Position numbers and translations under genes: made by a program. Below, one piece after another: positions 10,451-16,201 of a stretch of DNA of 16,201 nt; the first letter of the stretch is position 1; every line of letters starts with the position of its first letter. Origin of the DNA: Conidiobolus incongruus B7586 (taxonomy: Eukaryota; Entomophthoromycota; Entomophthoromycetes; Entomophthorales; Conidiobolaceae); the NCBI GenBank assembly GCA_000697335.1, contig JNEM01014033.1, positions 1 through 16,201 of the forward strand, given 5' to 3'. Below the pieces are notes generated by a model. The model made no database searches. It was given only the letters and a program-made list of their open reading frames with translations, and was not told where the DNA came from.

Positions 10451-12161
10451 AAGATTAAAATATCAAATGTGGCTGATTAAGAATGTAATATATTATAATA
10501 TTTTGATTAAACTCAAAAACAATTGAATTGATGAAAGATGAATGAATGTGGAGAGTCGATTTAAAGAGAAATAATTAGGCTAAATTTGTGGGTTTATTTA
10601 GCTATATTGCTGAATTTGCAATATCCCTAATGTAAACAATCCAATTTGATCATACCCAACAATAAATTCCTCAGCACTTCTCAGCTACGAAATTTAATCA
10701 TAATAAATTGTGTCTGTGAAAAATATTAATACAATACAAAAATATGATTTCACTTTTTTATCCAATAATATTCGATGATTTAATTGGTATATTCTGATTA
10801 TATCATGATTAATGAACATACACATAATCTATACTTATAATGCATTCTTTTAATTGGCTAATATTCAACTCGAAATATTATTTAAACTACATATTTCTGA
10901 GTTTTATTACTTTATGATGAAAAGTTTATCAAATATTGTATATTACTATTAAAAAATATTTATCAAATGTTTTTTAATATTTTCGTCAAATAAACAATCA
11001 AGCAATATATGCCCCATAAAAATCATTTTTAATTTGTTACATCAAATAGATAATTTATCCAAACAAAGGGTAGTATTAATGAAATTAAAGATATCACAAT
11101 TTCATCAATTACTTATAACATTTTATTCATTTGATTTGATATTTTGGATTTATTTATATAACTTAAGGTATTATCATTAATGTTTTTATTTATTGCAAAT
11201 TTATCTGAAAAAATACATTTTATTCAATAATTTTCAAAAAAATTCAATATGATATATTTATAAATTATGTAAATTATAATTAAAAGACAATTACTATAAC
11301 TATCAAAATATTTTACAACTATTTAAAATAATTAATGAAATTTTAAAAATCAGTCTAAGTAGTATAATACCATTAAAATTTCGTTTTTATTAAAATAAAA
11401 TTAATACACTATCTATTATGAACATTTAATGTATTAAATCGTGATAAGGTATAAAAAGTGTAACATGCACTAAATATGATTTAACATTCAATACAACTTT
11501 ATTACAAGTCATTTACTAATTAATTATTAAATCATTATACATAATACTGATGGATGTTACAAAATGATAAGAACTTAAATATTTTCATTGACAATATCGA
11601 ATAAATTGTTAAAAAATTGTTTTAAAATCACAATATAAAAATCCTTACATGTAATCATGTAATAACAAAGATTAAAAATCATATGAATTTCAATTTAGCG
11701 AATTTAATATCTTTCAATATGAATTCGAGTGAATGAAAAAACTCAATGAAAGATATTTTGAAACATCAATTGAAATTTATCTTAACCGACTTAAAGTACT
11801 CTCAGCATATCTATATAATAAATCAGTTTGTTGTTGATTGCAAACTGCGATCAGTTTAATTTAAACTATTAAATGAGTTATCATTTTACAATCTAAAATT
11901 TCTCTTAAACCAAAAAAATTATTAAATGAATATAGTAAAATTTGACTTATTAATATTGAAAATATTTTTTAATTTAAATATATATATATATATAGTATAA
12001 TAATTATATTTATCATCAAATTCAGTATACTTAATATAATATCACTTTTTAATATTAAAATATTTTGGAGGTTCTACATTAGATAGAATGATTGAACAAC
12101 TTGTAAAATGAATTTGATAATAATATTATTATATAAAGTTTGAGGAGTGTTTATTTAATAC

Positions 12162-12180
12162 TATATATATATATATATAT
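12162..12180. repeat. TA dinucleotide microsatellite
   Basis: This is an uninterrupted TA tract of about 19 bases in the spacer downstream of H2B. It is the longest such tract I saw in the window. Confidence 0.85.
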
Positions 12181-12713
12181 GATATAAATATTGATCATTG
12201 GAGATATTTTCATAAATTTCATATCGTTATCCTCTAATTATCAATTAATACTAACTTATCTACAATTGCGTAAAGTTTCTAATTAACTAATCGAATTGAT
12301 AATATTATTTAACTATAAAAGAATCAAAGATATATATTTATTATTATTATGTTAATAAATTTATATAATTAAATGAATGTTGATATAATTGATTTATAAA
12401 TATTAATTAATAATTTAATTAATGAAAACATTTTAGTTGATTTAAATAATTATCATTATATTAAGTAATATTTTTATATTATCAAAAAAAAATAATAATT
12501 TTAATTTTAATTTTAAAACCAACTATAATCTTTTATATTAAATTATCCAATCAATTTTCAGAATTAAATTCAACTAAACCTTTATATATGGCTGCTGTAA
12601 ATAAAAAAATGTTTATCATAACTAATGATAGTTTTACTGTATGAAATGTAAAGAATATAAAGTGTAATTAACTAAAGACTCAATAACACAAATAGTAATT
12701 TTTTAAATTATTT

Positions 12714-12788
12714 TATCAGTGAAATTCAACTTTGGGATTGTTTGTAATCAAATAAAATCTAAACTATCAGTGAAATTGTAACTTTGAG
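12714..12788. repeat. imperfect direct repeat, two copies 51 bp apart
   Basis: TATCAGTGAAATT occurs exactly at 12714-12726 and 12765-12777. Each copy is followed by a near-match (CAACTTTGGG versus GTAACTTTGAG), giving units of about 22-24 bp. No coding frame spans them. They lie 250-320 nt beyond the H2B stop, past the candidate polyadenylation signal. They could be a small local duplication or paired binding sites. Confidence 0.65.
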
Positions 12789-12950
12789 TACACTAAAATC
12801 AATTTTTAGTAAAAAAAATTGATTTAAAAATAATATAATATAATTTATTTCAAGTTAATTAAGGGAAATGATAAATTACAGTAAAATAAATACATATTTG
12901 AGTTTAAACCTGTTTCGTTGACACTATGCAAAAAAGCATTCACTAAGATA

Positions 12951-12956
12951 TTTATT
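12951..12956 (-). terminator. candidate polyadenylation signal of H2B
   Basis: AATAAA on the minus strand lies about 78-83 nt beyond the H2B stop. Fungal histone messages are polyadenylated, and no metazoan-type histone stem-loop is seen here. The call is positional. Confidence 0.4.
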
Positions 12957-13033
12957 AGCATGAGAAAAAAAATAATACAGTATGATTAGATAATATGTAG
13001 GCAAGCGAAATTCAAGAATTTACATTAATAAGC

Positions 13034-13423
13034 TTATTTGGTGCTAGTGTACTTGGTAACTGCCTTGGTACCTTCCGAAACGGCGTGCTTGGCCAATTCA
13101 CCAGGAAGAATTAATCTGACGGCAGTTTGAATTTCTCGAGAAGAGATGGTAGAGCGCTTGTTGTAAGAAGCAAGCTTGGAAGCTTCGTTGGCAATACGTT
13201 CGAAGATATCGTTAACAAAGGAGTTGAGAATAGACATGGCCTTGTTGGAGATACCAGTATCGGAGTGGACTTGCTTCAAGACACGGTAAATGTAGGTAGA
13301 GTAGGTTTCACGACGAAGCTTATTGCGCTTACCACCCTTCTTGCTTTCGGTGGTGACCTTCTTGGCTTTGTCAGTGGCTTTAGAGGCAGAGGGAGTGCTG
13401 GGTTGTGGAGTTTTGGGAGCCAT
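13034..13423 (-). CDS. HTB1: histone H2B
   Basis: This intronless gene encodes 129 residues, the usual H2B length. H2B pairs with H2A and packages DNA in the nucleosome. The Lys/Ser/Thr/Pro tail (1-37) is followed by the histone fold (about 38-125) with the family hallmarks [74 protein letters not shown]. Lys124 corresponds to the ubiquitinated C-terminal lysine (yeast K123). The start gives the canonical MAPK; an ATG 105 nt upstream is in frame but would add a hydrophobic, non-histone leader. The loop reads HSDTG where HPDTG is usual, and the tail has two Thr-Pro dipeptides (5-6, 10-11). The coding region is about half GC with AAG-type codons, fitting high expression. No H2A partner lies within the window. 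The symbol follows yeast usage. Confidence 0.97.
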   Translation of the reverse strand: MAPKTPQPSTPSASKATDKAKKVTTESKKGGKRNKLRRETYSTYIYRVLKQVHSDTGISNKAMSILNSFVNDIFERIANEASKLASYNKRSTISSREIQTAVRLILPGELAKHAVSEGTKAVTKYTSTK

Positions 13424-13487
13424 TTCAGTTAAAAATAAAAATATGAAAGAAATAAAATTCGGGGACTTGAATGGAATTGAAGATAGA

Positions 13488-13494
13488 TTAAATA
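13488..13494 (-). promoter_or_regulatory. weak TATA-like element of H2B
   Basis: TATTTAA on the minus strand lies about 65-71 nt upstream of the H2B ATG. The position suits a TATA element with a short leader, but the match is imperfect and the background is AT-rich. If used, it would also exclude the upstream in-frame ATG at 13528 from the message. Confidence 0.25.
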
Positions 13495-13558
13495 CATTTT
13501 CAATAATCTCATAACCTTGACTATCCATCTATCCATCCAAATTGAATTTATTACATCA

Positions 13559-13564
13559 ACGCGT
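13559..13564. promoter_or_regulatory. MluI cell-cycle box (ACGCGT) upstream of H2B
   Basis: A palindromic ACGCGT lies 136-141 nt upstream of the H2B ATG. In fungi this hexamer is the core site of MBF (Mbp1/Swi6-type), which drives G1/S transcription. CG-rich hexamers are very rare in this spacer DNA, so chance is a weaker explanation than usual. Histone genes need S-phase expression, which fits, although other fungi use different histone elements. A second ACGCGT occurs at 14314-14319. Confidence 0.45.
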
Positions 13565-13590
13565 TCTAAATTTCAATTTAAACTCATTTG

Positions 13591-13595
13591 ATTGG
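13591..13595 (-). promoter_or_regulatory. CCAAT box upstream of H2B
   Basis: CCAAT on the minus strand, in context CAGCCAATCA, lies about 170 nt upstream of the H2B ATG and 27 nt beyond the ACGCGT box. The flanks fit the NF-Y/HAP-complex preference for purines before and CA after the core. Single pentamers are common, so context and position carry the call. Confidence 0.4.
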
Positions 13596-13599
13596 CTGA

Positions 13600-16201
13600 A
13601 TTTTCTATCAATTCACAATTTCAATTTTGAATTCCAAAAATGTCAATCTGAAATTTAAATTTATTATCAGTCTTTGACTTAATCTTTTGATCATTTTTTA
13701 TTACGATTAATATACACTAATATATGAAATATCAATTTTTTATTTGTAAATGTCAAAAGTAACATACAAAAGTGAACCCTAATAAATAATACATCCATAT
13801 CATTTTCTTCATCTTATATTAGGATTAAATTTTATATAATCATTGAGTGAATAGGTAACATTTCTTATTCCAATTTTTACTGTAATATTGATAATTTATT
13901 GTCTATCTATTTTTTAAGGATATTTTCTACTAACACAAATTTTTAATTGGCTTCAACTTAGAAAATAGATTATTTTTGTATTTTTACTAACTTGATTAGT
14001 CGATGATATAAATTATTATATATTTTATATACTATTGTTGACAAATAAAACATTTTAATTTTATCTTGACTAGAGTTTTCTAGAGCTATCCTTGTAAAAG
14101 CTCATAAATGAAATTCGAATTTCTTATTGGTAATGGTAGCATGGTAATTTCATTTCATTATTGATTTTCAGTTTATTATATTCTTCAATTTAATAATTTA
14201 TTTCTAAACCAGAATATACTATAAATAAAAGTTTTTATTAGTCAAATATCTGATATATAGCTATCATTCAGCACAGTTTATTTAATTCATTAAAAGCATA
14301 AAGTGATATATATACGCGTTGTTCATATTATAAATATAACCAAAATAAATTTCTACATTTCTAATTATTATAATTTTATATTCATATGATACTACAATAT
14401 AATGATAGAATTATAATTTAAATTTATATCATGTTTTAACTTTGTAAATTATTTATTAAATATTAAACCTATATCAATTTTAATTAATCCAATAATCAAT
14501 ACATTGTATTCATTACTATTTTACTTGAAATTATTTTTATATACAATTATTATACTCAGGTAATGAACTATAAGATTATGAAATATACATATTGCAATTA
14601 CAATTTAATCAAAATTATTATTATATAATTTCTAAAATCGTATTTTTTATCAAAACATATACTAGATATTTCTTATTTTTAATTCATGATATATAAATTT
14701 TAATATTCGCCTAAGCTTTGAAAATTACTTATACAATTTAATAAAGTCAATCATAAATCTTAAGTTTAGTTATCATATATTTGTAATAATACTAACTTTC
14801 TATTTTTTCTATATTATCTCACAATTATTGTTAAATGCAATATCAAATAGAATTAATATGTCAACTATAGGTATATTCATATTTTATTTACAATAACAAT
14901 AAAACGTAATTTGAATTGAAAATAAGGTTAATATTATAATAATTATAATTTACATTATTCAGTTGTAAGAATTCAATCCCCAAATTACAGACACAAAACG
15001 TGAATAAATTATTAAATTTCAAACAAAAAGCATAATTGCATATATTGGCTAATTTCAGAATTATTCCTGGATTTAGATCATATATTAGGATCTGATGAGA
15101 TATTGGTGAAAAATTCTTGATTCAGTAATTAAATAAATTGTAATCAGTATAAGTTTGTTAAATATTCAAAGTAATCCAATTATTTAAAAATATCAAAATA
15201 TTGTGATTACTTACTCTAATATAAAATAATTTTCAATTTAATATTTCCTCTTTTTCTACTATTATCATTAGTTCATTTAAAAATTTAAAAATCTTTATAT
15301 TAGTTTTAACTATTTATAATTAATAAGAAACTAGTTCTCAAAATTCTTATATATATTTCTAAAATAATTCATTTAACTATAAATTATATGATTAATTTAT
15401 ACTTTTAAAGCTAAATTAATCATATAAATAACATTTGATTATTTAATAAACTTAAGTTCTTTTTCCTTTTAATTCTTATTGTTTCTTATCTTTTATATTA
15501 TCCTAAAGTTAAAACTATATTCTGTTAGTATTATAATATATTAGCACTATCTAATATAAAACTTAATATATTAATATTGACTTATTTATAAAGTTTAATT
15601 AAAATTTGTATACATTTATACTATCTTATTATATTACAAACTATGCTATTTTTATATTAAGTTTTCTTTTAAATTATATTAATTTTATTATCACTATACT
15701 TATAATAATCAATAGTATTTATTATATTAAAAATACATAATTAATCTTAACCTTATTTTATTATTATATTAAATATCTCAAGGTATTGTTTATATATATT
15801 TAAGATAAAAATAATTTTATTTTATTTAATTATAACTTTAATATATTTTTTTAATTTAAAATTTTATACTATTTTTCTAAACTTCAAATTATAGTTTATT
15901 TTATATGAAACAATTAATAATAATATTTTTTATCAAAATTAACTTTAATATTTTTAATATATCAAGTATTTTATAATATAAATATTTTATTTAAAATATT
16001 ATTAATCAGAATTTATTTAGTTTAATTATTTTGATATAGTTAATTTTTAATAATTTGATAAATAGAATTATTTTTAAAATAACTATATTAGAATAAAATT
16101 AATTGAATTGAATTATATATAAATTTAATAACATTCGATAATATATCTTTATATATTAATAATTTATTTAAATTTTTATATTTAAGTTAACTATATAAAA
16201 A
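13600..16201. other. AT-rich spacer, no gene seen
   Basis: This stretch holds A/T-dominated DNA with no open frame of useful length, no tRNA- or rRNA-like sequence and no recognisable element. The nearer part (to about 14350) is slightly richer in G/C and may belong to the H2B upstream region; it contains the second ACGCGT at 14314-14319. From about 15240 onward it is again almost pure A/T. Confidence 0.7.

Larger units (their letters stand above)
10289..12950. other. spacer: promoter side of the Rho GEF gene and 3' side of H2B
   Basis: The first few hundred bases (to about 10700) are less AT-rich and probably hold the GEF leader and promoter. They include an 8-bp inverted repeat at 10418-10450. 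CCAAT pentamers occur in both orientations (for example ATTGG at 10783-10787 and 10853-10857), too far upstream and too common to assign. Beyond 10900 the DNA is A/T-dominated with AT tracts. No gene was recognised. Confidence 0.7.

Noticed and set aside
12926-12940. Small ATGC-A6-GCAT inverted repeat downstream of H2B as a histone 3' stem-loop
   Set aside because: The stem is only 4-5 bp with an A/T-only loop and does not resemble the metazoan histone stem-loop; fungal histone messages are polyadenylated.
13127-13514. Plus-strand open frames across H2B
   Set aside because: They are antisense shadows of a strongly codon-biased histone gene.
13775-13780. AACCCT hexamer upstream of H2B, like the fission-yeast histone box
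   Set aside because: It is a single copy about 350 nt from the ATG, and one or two such hexamers are expected by chance in a window of this size.
1-16201. Mobile element, CRISPR array or virus-derived element hidden in the spacers
   Set aside because: I saw no transposase, reverse transcriptase or capsid-like frame, no long terminal or direct repeats and no regularly spaced repeats. Short A/T repeats are everywhere and carry no information.

Overview
This is a very AT-rich eukaryotic nuclear window, most likely from a fungus. Three protein-coding genes occupy about a third of it. The rest is intergenic DNA, over 90% A+T in the lines I sampled. The fungal call rests on a Rom1/Rom2/Rgf-type Rho1 exchange factor (DEP-like, Cys cluster, DH, PH, CNH), an arrangement I know only from fungi. 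It is supported by six very short introns (50-58 nt, all starting GTA) and a fungal-type histone H2B. Base composition and short introns would suit an early-diverging lineage, but I cannot name a genus. Reading frames fit the standard genetic code.

Layout. 1-3617: AT-rich spacer with microsatellites and one less AT-rich patch near 1740-2260. 3684-4631 (+): intronless stomatin/slipin-like band-7 protein with a TATA-like box just upstream. 4632-6640: nearly pure A/T spacer between two convergent genes. 6683-10288 (-): the Rho1 GEF, reconstructed here as seven exons coding for 1,095 residues. 10289-12950: promoter side of the GEF and spacer, including a short imperfect direct repeat. 13034-13423 (-): intronless histone H2B, the most GC-rich part of the window, with a candidate MluI cell-cycle box and CCAAT box upstream. 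13600-16201: AT-rich spacer with no recognisable gene.

The three genes are unrelated housekeeping functions: membrane organisation, cell-wall/actin signalling through Rho1, and chromatin. Nothing suggests an operon, a cluster or a novel multi-gene system. No mobile element, virus-derived element, CRISPR array, rRNA or tRNA was recognised. The points most worth a second look are the two ACGCGT boxes upstream of H2B, a stop-free 51-nt intron whose length is a multiple of three inside the GEF CNH domain, a possible leader hairpin on the GEF, and an isolated 9-bp inverted repeat in the left spacer.
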